A stretch of 64,000 bases of DNA from Streptomyces sp. NBC_00285. Its GTDB lineage: Bacteria; Actinomycetota; Actinomycetes; Streptomycetales; Streptomycetaceae. Position numbers and translations under genes: made by a program. This document shows positions 1 to 8,379 of this stretch, one piece after another. Numbering within the stretch: position 1 is the first letter of the stretch; every line of letters begins with the position of its first letter. The stretch lies in contig NZ_CP108055.1 of NCBI RefSeq assembly GCF_036174265.1, forward strand, positions 7,688,001 to 7,752,000. Reading direction: 5' to 3'. Under the pieces are notes generated by a model. The model saw nothing but the letters and a program-made list of their open reading frames with translations. It did not search any database and was not told where the DNA came from.

Positions 1-52
1 GGTGGGTAGACCGGCGGGCCGTGCGGAAGTCATCGGCGCGGGCGGAAATTCC

Positions 53-1414
53 TCAGCCGGTCAGAGGAAGGGCCGCGAGCTCGGCGACGACCAGGGTCAG
101 CGGGCCGAAGAGGACCAGCAGGGCACCGGCACGCAGGGCCGCCGCGCTGCGCAGCATGGTCGCCGGGGCGCCCAGGCGCAGCAGCGCGGCCGTGGTGTCC
201 GACCTCGCCTGCTTGGCCTCCACGGCGGCCGTGAGGAGTGTGGCGATGCTGCAGCAGGTGACCAGGAGCAGGCCGGTGGTGGTCAGCGGGCCGACTTCGG
301 GGCCGGTCGGGCCGTACAGCGTGACCATGGCGTAGGTGCCGGACGCCACGGCGCAGACGACGCCGAGCGGGCGGCCGATGCGGGCGGCTTCCGTCATGAG
401 GACGCGGCCCGCGAGCAGGCGCAGGGCGCCGGGGCGGGTGGACTGGAGGAGACGGCCGCACAGATGGGTGAGGCCGGGGCCCGCCAGCGCGAGGCCGACA
501 GCGGTGAGGACCCAGCCGACCAGGACCGACGGGGTGCCCGCCAGGCCGCCGGGCAGGGGGGTGGCCGGGCCGGTTCCGGGGCGGTTGGCGTAGGCCTCGA
601 CGGCCAGGCCGGCGGCGAGCACGGCGATGCCCCAGGGCAGGCCCCTCGGAGCTTCCCGGGGAATCGGGGGGAGGCTGTCCGGAGCGAGGTCCGCAGTCGT
701 GCTCTCCGCGGTCACGGTCGCTGTGGAGGTGCCCTCGCCCACCCGCGCCACACTGTCTGCCCCGGCCCCGGTGGCAGGGCCGCCCGCAGCAGGGCGGCCG
801 CGGAAACGGCCGTAGGCCCCGAAGGTCTCCCTCGCGGCCGTCCTGCCGTACGCCCCGAAACGGCCGTACGCCCTCGCCGCACTCTTCGCCGACTCCGGTC
901 TGTCGTCGCGCGGGCGCAGGACCAGCGCCACCGTCACCGACGCGACCGCCGGCACCAGGCCCAGCAGGGTCAGCGCCGCCGGCAGGGGCAGGGGGGTGTC
1001 CGCGGCCAGGAACTCCGCCGCCGCTCCGTCGAAGGGCATGCCCGTCAGGTCGCCCCGCAGATGGAGGAAGAAGAGCAGGGCCAGCATCGAACCGAGGAGG
1101 CAGGACAGGGCCGTCGTCGTGGCGGAGACGGCCATCAGCCGGGCCGGACCCAGACCGATCGCCGACAGACCGGGGCGGGGCCGGGTGCCCGGATCGGTAC
1201 GGGCCACCGCCAGAGCGAAGTAGACCGTCGCCGCCAGCGGGGTGAGGCACCAGGCCAGCCGGAGGGCTGCGGCCCGGGGCTCCTCGGGATGGCTGATGGC
1301 GTATCCGAGGGCGCACAGCAGGAGGAAGCCCGTGCCCGCCGAGGCCATGGCCACCAGGAGGCGGCGCAGTTGTACGGCGGGACGGGCGCCCCGGGTCAGA
1401 CGGAGAGCGAGCAC
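53..1414 (-). CDS. ABC transporter permease, multi-spanning membrane protein
   Basis: A 453-residue integral membrane protein with about nine or ten hydrophobic segments. The first four lie roughly at residues 18-40, 52-70, 88-116 and 143-165, and the rest are in the C-terminal half. A hydrophilic loop of about 90 residues (170-255) separates the halves. It starts with GTG at 1414 and overlaps the end of the upstream ATPase gene by 19 bases, so the two are probably translationally coupled and form one transporter. The layout suits an FtsX/MacB-like exporter permease, but I cannot name the substrate. No signal peptide other than the first membrane segment is apparent. Confidence 0.75.
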   Translation of the reverse strand: MLALRLTRGARPAVQLRRLLVAMASAGTGFLLLCALGYAISHPEEPRAAALRLAWCLTPLAATVYFALAVARTDPGTRPRPGLSAIGLGPARLMAVSATTTALSCLLGSMLALLFFLHLRGDLTGMPFDGAAAEFLAADTPLPLPAALTLLGLVPAVASVTVALVLRPRDDRPESAKSAARAYGRFGAYGRTAARETFGAYGRFRGRPAAGGPATGAGADSVARVGEGTSTATVTAESTTADLAPDSLPPIPREAPRGLPWGIAVLAAGLAVEAYANRPGTGPATPLPGGLAGTPSVLVGWVLTAVGLALAGPGLTHLCGRLLQSTRPGALRLLAGRVLMTEAARIGRPLGVVCAVASGTYAMVTLYGPTGPEVGPLTTTGLLLVTCCSIATLLTAAVEAKQARSDTTAALLRLGAPATMLRSAAALRAGALLVLFGPLTLVVAELAALPLTG

Positions 1415-2136
1415 GCGGTACGGCCTTCCGAGTCGGCCATCGGGGGCAGGTGCACGGTGTTCACCCGGCGTCCGTCCAGGAGGGTGACCGTGCGGTCCGC
1501 CAGGGCTGCGGTGTCGGCGTCGTGCGTCGCCAGGACCACCGTGATGCCGTGGGAGCGGGCGGCCGTGGTGAGCGTGCGCAGGACGTGCGCCTGGTCCGCG
1601 CGGTGCAGGGGGGCCGTCGGTTCGTCCGCGAACAGGACCGAAGGGGCCGGGGCCAGGGCGCGGGCGATGCAGACACGCTGGCGTTCGGACTGGGTCAGCT
1701 CGTGCGGGCGTCTGCGGGTTCTGTCACCGATGTCGAGGCGCTCCAGCCACTCCAGGGCGGCGACCTTGGCCCGGCGGCGACTGGTGCCGCGCAGCATGAG
1801 GGGGAGTGCGGCGTTCTCCCAGGCGTTGAGCTCCGGGACGAGCACCGGGGCGGGGTCGATCCAGCCGAAGCGGTCACGGCGCAGACGCTCCCGGGTCATC
1901 GGGCCCATCGTGTGCACGGGCACGCTGTTGAACCAGACCTCGCCGCGCTGGGCCGGCGCCAGACCGGACAGACAGCGCAGAAGGCTCGTCTTGCCGCTTC
2001 CGCGAGGGCCGCTCACGGCGAGGATCTCGCCCTCGCGGATGCCCAGCGAGACACCGGTGATTCCGGGTGAGCCGTCGCGGTGGGTGAAGTGCAGGGACCG
2101 TGCCCAGAGCACATCGTTGTCCGGCGGGGCCTCCAT
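1396..2136 (-). CDS. ABC transporter ATP-binding protein (LolD/MacB-like)
   Basis: A 246-residue nucleotide-binding subunit. Walker A is GPRGSGKTS at residues 43-51, Walker B is VLFADEPT, and the switch histidine is in VLATHD. The signature region reads ELTQSERQRV in place of the usual LSGGQ core, and the Q-loop position reads FGWID, so two normally conserved elements are altered. The ATG at 2136 is chosen because GAGGTG lies about nine bases upstream; an upstream reading frame extends to 2274 without a good ribosome binding site. It overlaps the permease gene downstream by 19 bases and is its probable ATPase partner. Confidence 0.8.
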   Translation of the reverse strand: MEAPPDNDVLWARSLHFTHRDGSPGITGVSLGIREGEILAVSGPRGSGKTSLLRCLSGLAPAQRGEVWFNSVPVHTMGPMTRERLRRDRFGWIDPAPVLVPELNAWENAALPLMLRGTSRRRAKVAALEWLERLDIGDRTRRRPHELTQSERQRVCIARALAPAPSVLFADEPTAPLHRADQAHVLRTLTTAARSHGITVVLATHDADTAALADRTVTLLDGRRVNTVHLPPMADSEGRTACSLSV

Positions 2137-2255
2137 GGGCGTACACCTCGTTCTGGTCCGTTGTGCCTTGCAATCCCCCGTGCGGGGGAACGAAAGCAGG
2201 GCCGATCGGTTACCAGGCACGCTAAGGAGACGGGGTGGTGACCCCGGACAGCACG

Positions 2256-2302
2256 CGGCCCGGGGTGTGCCCATCTCACTCGGACGGGTGCACCCCGGGC
2301 CG
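2256..2302 (-). terminator. Candidate hairpin terminator of the aminotransferase operon
   Basis: CGGCCCGGGGTG at 2256-2267 pairs perfectly with CACCCCGGGCCG at 2291-2302 around a 23-base loop. It lies 25 bases beyond the stop of the minus-strand aminotransferase gene. No T-run follows, which is usual for streptomycete terminators. Confidence 0.5.
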
Positions 2303-2326
2303 TACTATCGGCTGAACCGCCTGAGG

Positions 2327-3691
2327 CTAGAGCTTCGTCCAGGCCTCGGTCAGTGTCGCGCGCAGGATCTGCTCGATCTCGTCGAAGGTCCCCTGGTCGG
2401 AGATCAGCGGCGGGGCGAGCTGGACGACCGGGTCTCCGCGGTCGTCGGCACGGCAGTACAGGCCGTTGTCGAAGAGGGCCTTGGAGAGGAAGCCGTACAG
2501 GACGCGCTCGGTCTCCTCGTCGTCGAAGGACTCCTTGGTCGCCTTGTCCTTGACCAGCTCGATGCCGTAGAAGAAGCCGTTGCCGCGGACGTCACCGACG
2601 ATCGGCAGGTCGTTCAGCTTCTCCAGGGTGGCCCGGAAGGCGCCCTCGTTGTCGAGGACGTGCTGGTTGAGGTTCTCCCGCTCGAACAGGTCGAGGTTGG
2701 CGAGGCCGACGGCCGCGGACACCGGGTGGCCGCCGAAGGTGTAGCCGTGCAGGAAGGTGTTGTCGCCCTTGTAGAACGGCTCGGCCAGGCGGTCCGAGAT
2801 GATGCAGGCGCCGATCGGGGAGTAGCCCGAGGTCATGCCCTTGGCGCAGGTGATCATGTCCGGGACGTAGTCGAACTTGTCGCAGGCGAACATGGTGCCG
2901 AGGCGGCCGAACGCGCAGATGACCTCGTCCGAGACGAGCAGCACGTCGTACTTGTCGCAGATCTCGCGGACCCGCTGGAAGTAGCCGGGCGGGGGCGGGA
3001 AGCAGCCGCCCGCGTTCTGCACGGGCTCAAGGAAGACCGCGGCGACCGTGTCCGCGCCCTCGAAGAGGATCTCCTGCTCGATCTGGTCGGCTGCCCAGCG
3101 GCCGAAGGCCTCCGGGTCGTCACCGAAGAGCGCGGCACGGTAGATGTTGGTGTTCGGGACCTTGTGCGCGCCGGGGACCAGCGGCTCGAAGGGCGCCTTC
3201 AAGGCCGGGAGCCCGGTGATCGACAGGGCGCCCTGCGGGGTGCCGTGGTAGGCGACCGCGCGGGAGATCACCTTGTACTTGGTGGGCTTGCCGGTGAGCT
3301 TGAAGTACTGCTTGGCGAGCTTCCAGGCGGTCTCGACCGCCTCGCCGCCGCCGGTGGTGAAGAAGACCTTGTTGAGGTCGCCCGGCGCGTGGTGCGCGAG
3401 CCGCTCGGCCAGCTCCACGGCCTTGGGGTGGGCGTAGGACCACACAGGGAAGAACGCCAGTTCCTGCGCCTGCTTGAACGCGGCCTCGGCGAGCTCCACC
3501 CGGCCGTGACCGGCCTGGACCACGAACAGGCCCGCTAGACCGTCCAGGTAGCGCTTGCCCTTGTCGTCGTAGATGTACGTGCCCTCGCCCCGGACGATGG
3601 TGGGGACCGGGGAGTTCTCGTACGAGGACATGCGGGTGAAGTGCATCCACAGGTGGTCGTACGCGGTCTGGCTGAGGTCCTTGGTGCTCAC
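2327..3691 (-). CDS. Class III PLP aminotransferase, probably putrescine/polyamine transaminase
   Basis: A 454-residue fold-type I aminotransferase. The PLP-phosphate region is TTGGGEAVE (112-120), YHG is at 148-150, the cofactor aspartate is in SDEV (Asp255), and the Schiff-base lysine is Lys284 in CAKGMTSGY. Length and the GMTSGYSPIGA context match the putrescine/beta-alanine-pyruvate transaminase branch (SpuC-like) better than GabT. It probably moves the amino group of putrescine to pyruvate to give 4-aminobutanal, the substrate for the divergent dehydrogenase at 4400. An Lrp-type regulator gene ends 19 bases upstream on the same strand, so the two are likely co-transcribed. Substrate assignment rests on neighbourhood and family resemblance. 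Confidence 0.8.
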   Translation of the reverse strand: MSTKDLSQTAYDHLWMHFTRMSSYENSPVPTIVRGEGTYIYDDKGKRYLDGLAGLFVVQAGHGRVELAEAAFKQAQELAFFPVWSYAHPKAVELAERLAHHAPGDLNKVFFTTGGGEAVETAWKLAKQYFKLTGKPTKYKVISRAVAYHGTPQGALSITGLPALKAPFEPLVPGAHKVPNTNIYRAALFGDDPEAFGRWAADQIEQEILFEGADTVAAVFLEPVQNAGGCFPPPPGYFQRVREICDKYDVLLVSDEVICAFGRLGTMFACDKFDYVPDMITCAKGMTSGYSPIGACIISDRLAEPFYKGDNTFLHGYTFGGHPVSAAVGLANLDLFERENLNQHVLDNEGAFRATLEKLNDLPIVGDVRGNGFFYGIELVKDKATKESFDDEETERVLYGFLSKALFDNGLYCRADDRGDPVVQLAPPLISDQGTFDEIEQILRATLTEAWTKL

Positions 3692-3710
3692 GGTTATCGG
3701 GTCCTCACGG

Positions 3711-4229
3711 TCATCGGGTTCCCCACATGTAGGTCTGCTTCTTGAGCTTCAGATAAACGAAGCTCTCGGTGGAGCGCACTCCGGGAATGGCCCGCATGCG
3801 CCGGTTGATGACCTCCAGGAGGTGGTCGTCGTCCTCGCAGACGATCTCCACCATCAGGTCGAAGGACCCGGCGGTCATCACCACGTACTCGCATTCGGAC
3901 ATGGCGCTCAGCGCTTCGGCCACCGACTCCACGTCGCCCTCGACGTGAACGCCGACCATCGCCTGGCGCCGGAAGCCCACGGTGAGCGGGTCCGTGACGG
4001 CGACAATCTGCATCACGCCCTGGTCGAGCAGCTTCTGGACGCGCTGGCGCACGGCGGCCTCGGAGAGGCCCACGGCCTTGCCGATCGCGGCGTACGGACG
4101 GCGGCCGTCCTCCTGGAGCTGCTCGATGATGGCGAGGGAGACGGCGTCCAGGTTGGGGCTGCTGCCGTTCCTGGACTCACGGGAGTCCCTGGGGTCTGCG
4201 CTTCGACTGGCCACGACGTCACTGTGCAC
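3711..4229 (-). CDS. Lrp/AsnC family transcriptional regulator
   Basis: About 172 residues from a GTG start at 4229; an in-frame TTG at 4250 is the alternative. Neither has a strong ribosome binding site. An N-terminal winged helix-turn-helix is visible (LDAVSLAIIEQLQEDGR, then YAAIGKAVGLSEAAVRQRV). It is followed by a RAM-type effector domain with GVHVEGDVESVAEAL and a closing strand ESFVYLKLKK. It lies between and divergent from two amine catabolism genes, so it probably senses an amine or amino acid and controls both the aminotransferase below it and the dehydrogenase at 4400. The inverted repeat at 4263-4300 in the shared gap is a candidate operator. Confidence 0.85.
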   Translation of the reverse strand: MHSDVVASRSADPRDSRESRNGSSPNLDAVSLAIIEQLQEDGRRPYAAIGKAVGLSEAAVRQRVQKLLDQGVMQIVAVTDPLTVGFRRQAMVGVHVEGDVESVAEALSAMSECEYVVMTAGSFDLMVEIVCEDDDHLLEVINRRMRAIPGVRSTESFVYLKLKKQTYMWGTR

Positions 4230-4262
4230 GACGTCTCGACACTTCCGCAAGGCCGAGGCGAT

Positions 4263-4300
4263 GAAATCCGTCGTTTACGTGACCGAGACCTGCGGATTTC
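4263..4300. promoter_or_regulatory. Long-spaced inverted repeat, candidate Lrp-type operator
   Basis: GAAATCCG at 4263-4270 is repeated inverted as CGGATTTC at 4293-4300, centres 30 bp apart (about three helical turns). It lies between the divergent regulator and dehydrogenase genes and just upstream of the predicted -35 at 4325. A similar arrangement precedes the second dehydrogenase gene at 16233-16268. Confidence 0.4.
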
Positions 4301-4324
4301 GCAGCGATGGTGCGATCGGGGGTG

Positions 4325-4352
4325 TTGAAAACGTGGGCCTGCCGATTAGGGT
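4325..4352 (+). promoter_or_regulatory. Predicted promoter of the 4400 aldehyde dehydrogenase gene
   Basis: TTGAAA at 4325-4330 and TAGGGT at 4347-4352 are separated by 16 bp, a fair housekeeping-sigma match. The predicted start near 4359 leaves a leader of about 40 bases that includes the AGGAGG ribosome binding site at 4388-4393. Confidence 0.5.
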
Positions 4353-4399
4353 GGGTGTCTCAGCCAGTGGACAGTTCCAACCCCTTCAGGAGGCCGGCA

Positions 4400-5839
4400 G
4401 TGAGCACCGAACTGCGTCGTCTGCGTAACCACATCGACGGTGAGTTCAGGGACGCCGCCGACGGACGGACCACCGAGGTGGTCAACCCCGCGACCGGTGA
4501 GGCGTACGCGACCGCGCCGCTGTCGGGCCCGGCGGACGTGGACGCCGCGATGGCCGCCGCTGCCGCCGCCTTCCCGGGCTGGCGCGACAAGACCCCCGCC
4601 GAGCGCCAGAAGGCCCTGCTGAAGATCGCGGACGCGTTCGAGGAGCGGGCCGAGGAGCTCATCGCGGCCGAGGTGGAGAACACCGGCAAGCCGATCGGTC
4701 TCACCCGGGACGAGGAGATCCCGCCGATGGTCGACCAGATCCGCTTCTTCGCCGGTGCGGCGCGGATGCTGGAGGGACGCTCCGCCGGTGAGTACATGGA
4801 GGGTCTGACCTCCATCGTGCGGCGCGAGCCGGTCGGGGTGTGCGCGCAGGTCGCGCCCTGGAACTACCCGATGATGATGGCCGTGTGGAAGTTCGCGCCG
4901 GCGATCGCGGCCGGCAACACGGTGGTGCTGAAGCCGTCGGACACGACACCGGCGTCGACCGTCCTGATCGCCGACATCATCGGCTCGATCCTGCCCAAGG
5001 GCGTCTTCAACGTCATCACCGGTGACCGGGACACCGGGCGGCTGATGGTCGAGCACCCCACGCCGGCGATGGCGTCCATCACGGGATCGGTGCGGGCGGG
5101 GATGTCCGTCGCCGAGTCCGCGTCCAAGGATCTCAAGCGGGTCCATCTGGAGCTGGGCGGCAAGGCCCCGGTCGTCGTCTTCGAGGACACGGACATCGCG
5201 AAGGCCGTCGAGGGCATCTCGGTGGCGGGCTTCTTCAACGCCGGGCAGGACTGCACGGCGGCCACGCGGGTGCTGGTCCAGTCGTCGATCCACGACGAGT
5301 TCGTGGCGGCGCTGGCGAAGGCCGCCGCCGAGACGAAGACCGGGCAGCCGGACGACGAGGACGTGCTGTTCGGTCCCCTCAACAACCCGAACCAGCTGAA
5401 GCAGGTCTCCGGGTTCATCGAGCGGCTGCCCGCGCACGCCAAGGTCGAGACCGGGGGCCACCAGGTCGGTGAGAAGGGGTACTTCTACGCGCCGACCGTG
5501 GTGTCGGGGCTGAAGCAGGACGACGAGATCATCCAGAACGAGGTGTTCGGGCCCGTCATCACCGTGCAGTCCTTCTCCGACGAGGAACAGGCCGTGGAGT
5601 GGGCCAACGGGGTTGACTACGCGCTCGCCTCCTCCGTGTGGACCAAGGACCACGGCCGGGCCATGCGGATGTCGAAGAAGCTCGACTTCGGGTGCGTGTG
5701 GATCAACACGCACATTCCGCTGGTCGCGGAGATGCCGCACGGCGGGTTCAAGAAGTCCGGGTACGGCAAGGACCTGTCCGGGTACGGCTTCGACGACTAC
5801 ACGCGGATCAAGCACGTGATGACTTCGTTGGACGCGTAG
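4400..5839 (+). CDS. Gamma-aminobutyraldehyde dehydrogenase (ALDH superfamily)
   Basis: 479 residues from a GTG start preceded by AGGAGG six bases upstream. Catalytic features are present: PWNYP with Asn155, ELGGK with general base Glu251, and nucleophile Cys285 in AGQDCTAATR. The FTGS strand reads ITGSVRAG, a mild departure. It should oxidise 4-aminobutanal to GABA with NAD+ in the cytoplasm, downstream of the divergent aminotransferase. The closest family is the PatD/YdcW-PuuC group. A second, only moderately similar dehydrogenase lies at 16371, so the region encodes two enzymes for this step or for free and gamma-glutamylated aldehydes separately. Confidence 0.82.
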   Translation: MSTELRRLRNHIDGEFRDAADGRTTEVVNPATGEAYATAPLSGPADVDAAMAAAAAAFPGWRDKTPAERQKALLKIADAFEERAEELIAAEVENTGKPIGLTRDEEIPPMVDQIRFFAGAARMLEGRSAGEYMEGLTSIVRREPVGVCAQVAPWNYPMMMAVWKFAPAIAAGNTVVLKPSDTTPASTVLIADIIGSILPKGVFNVITGDRDTGRLMVEHPTPAMASITGSVRAGMSVAESASKDLKRVHLELGGKAPVVVFEDTDIAKAVEGISVAGFFNAGQDCTAATRVLVQSSIHDEFVAALAKAAAETKTGQPDDEDVLFGPLNNPNQLKQVSGFIERLPAHAKVETGGHQVGEKGYFYAPTVVSGLKQDDEIIQNEVFGPVITVQSFSDEEQAVEWANGVDYALASSVWTKDHGRAMRMSKKLDFGCVWINTHIPLVAEMPHGGFKKSGYGKDLSGYGFDDYTRIKHVMTSLDA

Positions 5840-5885
5840 TTCTTGCGGGCGGGGGCGCGTGTGGTTCTTCGGCCGCGGGTGCGTG

Positions 5886-5919
5886 GGGGCTGGTCGCGCA
5901 GTTCCCCGCGCCCCTGGGG
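5886..5919 (-). repeat. Copy of the GCGCGGGGAACTGCGC intergenic element
   Basis: Read on the minus strand this is the element also seen at 14375, 14718 and 47475. GGGG (5886-5889) pairs with CCCC (5911-5914) and CGCG (5895-5898) with CGCG (5907-5910), leaving an eight-base loop. It lies between a dehydrogenase gene and a lipoprotein gene and may act as a transcript-end hairpin. Confidence 0.7.
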
Positions 5920-6013
5920 TGGGTTGGGTGCTCGACAGGGTGTCCGCCGGGCCCCTCTCCGCTCGACGCTGCGTCGATTGTCGGCGCACAGTCCGGGGCG
6001 GCATGCTGCGGCA

Positions 6014-7204
6014 ATGCCACTCACGCCGAGGACGCCCCCGCTCTCCCGTAGGACTGTGCTGCGCGCGCTCGGCGGCGGGGCGGTGCTGGGCGGCCTCGCC
6101 GGCTGCGGTGTGCCCGCCGCGTACGTGGCCGCGAGCGACCGGGCCGTCACCGATCGCTCCGCCACCGACAAGCGGTTGAACTGGGCGAACTGGCCGCTCT
6201 ACATCGACACGGACGACAACGACTCGACGAAGCGGCCCACTCTGGACGCCTTCGAGAAGCGGACCGGGATCTCCGTCGACTACGTCGAGGAGATCAACGA
6301 CAACGACGAGTTCTTCGGCAAGATCAGCCCCGCGCTGATGAACCACCAGCAGACCGGCCGCGATCTGATCGTCATGAGCGACTGGATGTGCGCGCGGTTC
6401 GTCCGGCTGGGCTGGGTCCAGGAGATGGACCGCGCGAACCAGCCGAACGTCACCAAGTACCTTGACCCGCTGCTGCGTTCACCCGTCTTCGACCCCGGCC
6501 GCAGGCACACCGTGCCGTGGCAGTCGGGCATCACCGGAATCGCGTACGACCACAGGAAGCTGGGCCGCGAGATCCGGCACGTCAAGGACCTGTGGGCGAG
6601 TGACCTCAAGGGCCGGGTCACCCTTCTCTCCGGTCTCGACGAGGCCTTCGCGCTGCTCATGCAGGGCAACGGCGTCGACATCACCTCGTGGACGGCGGAC
6701 GACTTCCACGAGGTCTGCGACCAGGTCGAGAGATACGTCAGGAACGGCCACATCCGCCGCTTCACCGGCAACGACTACACCAAGGACCTCGTCACCGGTG
6801 ACGTCCTGGCCTGCCAGGCCTACTCCGGCGACGTGATCCAGCTCCAGGCCGACAACCCCGACATCCGCTTCGTCGTCCCCGAGGAGGGCGCGGAACTCTG
6901 GTCGGACTCCCTGATGATCCCCGACCGCGCCCTGCACAAGGCCAACGCCGAACGCCTCGTCGACTACTACTACGACCCCGAGGTCGCCGCCGAACTCGCC
7001 GCCTGGGTCAACTACGTCTGCCCCGTCCCCGCCGCGCAGGACGTCCTGTCCTCCTCCAAGGACGAGGACACCGCCTCCCTCGCCGAGAACCCGTTGATCT
7101 TCCCGGACGCCGGGATGCGCAAGCGGCTGGTGATCGCGCGGGACATCACGTCGAAGGAGCGGGTGGAGTACGCGAAGCGGTGGAACGCGATCGTGGGGTT
7201 GTAG
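6014..7204 (+). CDS. Polyamine-type ABC substrate-binding lipoprotein (PotD/PotF-like), Tat-exported
   Basis: 396 residues from the ATG at 6014, chosen because it puts a twin-arginine lipoprotein signal at the start: SRRTVLRAL at 11-19 and lipobox LAGC with Cys31. An upstream frame to 5843 exists but would bury the signal. The mature protein follows the PotD plan: NWANWPLYID near the start, then YVEEINDNDEFFGKI, IVMSDWM, and a conserved RFTGNDYTKDL stretch shared with the lipoprotein at 17963. It should bind putrescine or a related amine at the outer membrane face. No permease or ATPase gene adjoins it, so it may feed the PotABC-like system at 19207-22112. Confidence 0.8.
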   Translation: MPLTPRTPPLSRRTVLRALGGGAVLGGLAGCGVPAAYVAASDRAVTDRSATDKRLNWANWPLYIDTDDNDSTKRPTLDAFEKRTGISVDYVEEINDNDEFFGKISPALMNHQQTGRDLIVMSDWMCARFVRLGWVQEMDRANQPNVTKYLDPLLRSPVFDPGRRHTVPWQSGITGIAYDHRKLGREIRHVKDLWASDLKGRVTLLSGLDEAFALLMQGNGVDITSWTADDFHEVCDQVERYVRNGHIRRFTGNDYTKDLVTGDVLACQAYSGDVIQLQADNPDIRFVVPEEGAELWSDSLMIPDRALHKANAERLVDYYYDPEVAAELAAWVNYVCPVPAAQDVLSSSKDEDTASLAENPLIFPDAGMRKRLVIARDITSKERVEYAKRWNAIVGL

Positions 7205-7233
7205 GCGGGCGGGGGCCCATGCGCGACCAGGAT

Positions 7234-7266
7234 CGGCAGTCGGCAGTCGGCAGTCGGCAGTCGGCA
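7234..7266. repeat. Short tandem repeat of CGGCAGT
   Basis: Four full heptamers CGGCAGT plus five further bases run head to tail directly upstream of the 7279 gene. Because the unit is seven bases, a change in copy number would alter the distance to the ribosome binding site. Confidence 0.8.
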
Positions 7267-7278
7267 CAAGAGAGGCGC

Positions 7279-7782
7279 ATGACTTCAGAAGCCTTGATCA
7301 CACACTTTGAAGAGGGCCCGGACCACGACCCCGACGACCCGCTCACCGTCCTTCTGCGTCCCCCTGCCGACTACCTCGGTGTGCCCCCCGGCCGCTACGA
7401 GGCGATCCGCCGCGGCGCCGCCCGCCGCAAGCTGCTGCGCGCCGCCGCCGGAGCCGCCCTGACCGTCGGTGTCGGCGTGCTCGTCGTGCTGCCCCTGCGG
7501 CCGTCCGCCCCAGGCACCCAACGCTCCCCGACGATCCCCATGGCCCCGCCGACGGCGACCGCCCCCGCGTCCGACAGCTCCGCGTCGCCTCCCCAGAGCC
7601 CGGCGTCCACCGAACGGCGCCCGACCGGCCGGGCCTCGGAGGCCACCCGCCCGACCCCGTCCGCCACCCGCTCCGTCCCCTCCGACTCGTCCCCCTCCCG
7701 TCCCGCCGCGTCCGCCTCGACCGGCGGGTCGGCCACCCGGGCCCCGTCGACCGAGCCGTCCGCGGGCCGTACCGAGGGGTGA
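7279..7782 (+). CDS. Hypothetical single-pass membrane protein with Ser/Thr/Pro-rich tail
   Basis: 167 residues from ATG at 7279, supported by GAGAGG just upstream. A short acidic N-terminal part is followed by a basic stretch (RYEAIRRGAARRKLLRAA) and one membrane segment at about 63-83. The remaining 85 residues are almost entirely Ser, Thr, Pro, Ala and Arg, consistent with an extracytoplasmic disordered stalk. I recognise no enzymatic domain. The topology resembles the membrane part of anti-sigma or surface proteins, but no zinc-binding motif is present, so function is unknown. Confidence 0.6.
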   Translation: MTSEALITHFEEGPDHDPDDPLTVLLRPPADYLGVPPGRYEAIRRGAARRKLLRAAAGAALTVGVGVLVVLPLRPSAPGTQRSPTIPMAPPTATAPASDSSASPPQSPASTERRPTGRASEATRPTPSATRSVPSDSSPSRPAASASTGGSATRAPSTEPSAGRTEG

Positions 7783-7813
7783 CGCACACCACCGCGCATC
7801 TCCTCGAACTCTT

Positions 7814-7842
7814 TTGAACGTGTTCAATTTCAGGCGTACGCT
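7814..7842 (+). promoter_or_regulatory. Predicted promoter for a leaderless transcript
   Basis: TTGAAC (7814-7819) and TACGCT (7837-7842) are 17 bp apart. The expected start falls at or next to the ATG at 7849, and no ribosome binding site precedes that ATG, so the mRNA is probably leaderless. TTGAAC is also half of an inverted repeat, TTGAAC-GT-GTTCAA (7814-7827), a possible repressor site over the -35. Confidence 0.5.
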
Positions 7843-7848
7843 GCTGTC

Positions 7849-8379
7849 ATGAGCGACAGAGCCGCCCGACTCAAGGGCATCCGCGCATGGTTGGTCTTCT
7901 TCGTCGTCTGTCTCGTCCTCAGCGGAGCCACGGCCTTTCCGCTGGTCCCCGAACTGCGCTGGGCCGAGGAACTGTTGCGGCACCTTCCCGCGCCGGACGC
8001 CCTGACGGACTGGATCACGCGCGTCCGGCGCGGGCTCGACACCGCGGACTCCGACTACCCCTTCCTCCTCTACGGCACGGACTGGCTGGCCTTCGCCCAC
8101 CTGGTCATCGCGGTCGCCTTCTACGGCCCCTACCGCGACCCGGTCCGCAACATCTGGGTCGTCGAGTTCGGGATGATCGCCTGTGCGGGCATCGTCCCGC
8201 TCGCCCTGATCTGCGGACCGATCCGGGGCATCCCCCTGTGGTGGACCGTGATCGACATGGCGTTCGGCGTGGTCGGGGTGGTCCCGCTGTACGTCGTACG
8301 GCGGAAGATCAAGCAGCTGGAGGCGCTCACCGCGGCCGCCGACGCCCCGCACAACACCCCTGCGGTGCCCGCTACTTGA
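7849..8379 (+). CDS. Hypothetical four-helix membrane protein
   Basis: 176 residues with four predicted membrane segments, at about 13-32, 78-95, 103-122 and 128-148. The basic, alanine-rich tail is probably cytoplasmic. Length and composition suit the small conserved Streptomyces membrane proteins of unknown role; I see no catalytic motif. It starts at the predicted transcription start. Its stop codon overlaps by eight bases the end of the convergent serine hydrolase gene. Confidence 0.7.
   Translation: MSDRAARLKGIRAWLVFFVVCLVLSGATAFPLVPELRWAEELLRHLPAPDALTDWITRVRRGLDTADSDYPFLLYGTDWLAFAHLVIAVAFYGPYRDPVRNIWVVEFGMIACAGIVPLALICGPIRGIPLWWTVIDMAFGVVGVVPLYVVRRKIKQLEALTAAADAPHNTPAVPAT

Noticed and set aside
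2..3538. Plus-strand open frame of 1178 codons across the left edge
   Set aside because: It runs antisense to the transporter and aminotransferase genes, is dominated by Arg/Gly/Ala/Val low-complexity sequence and shows no family motif; long empty frames are expected at this GC content.
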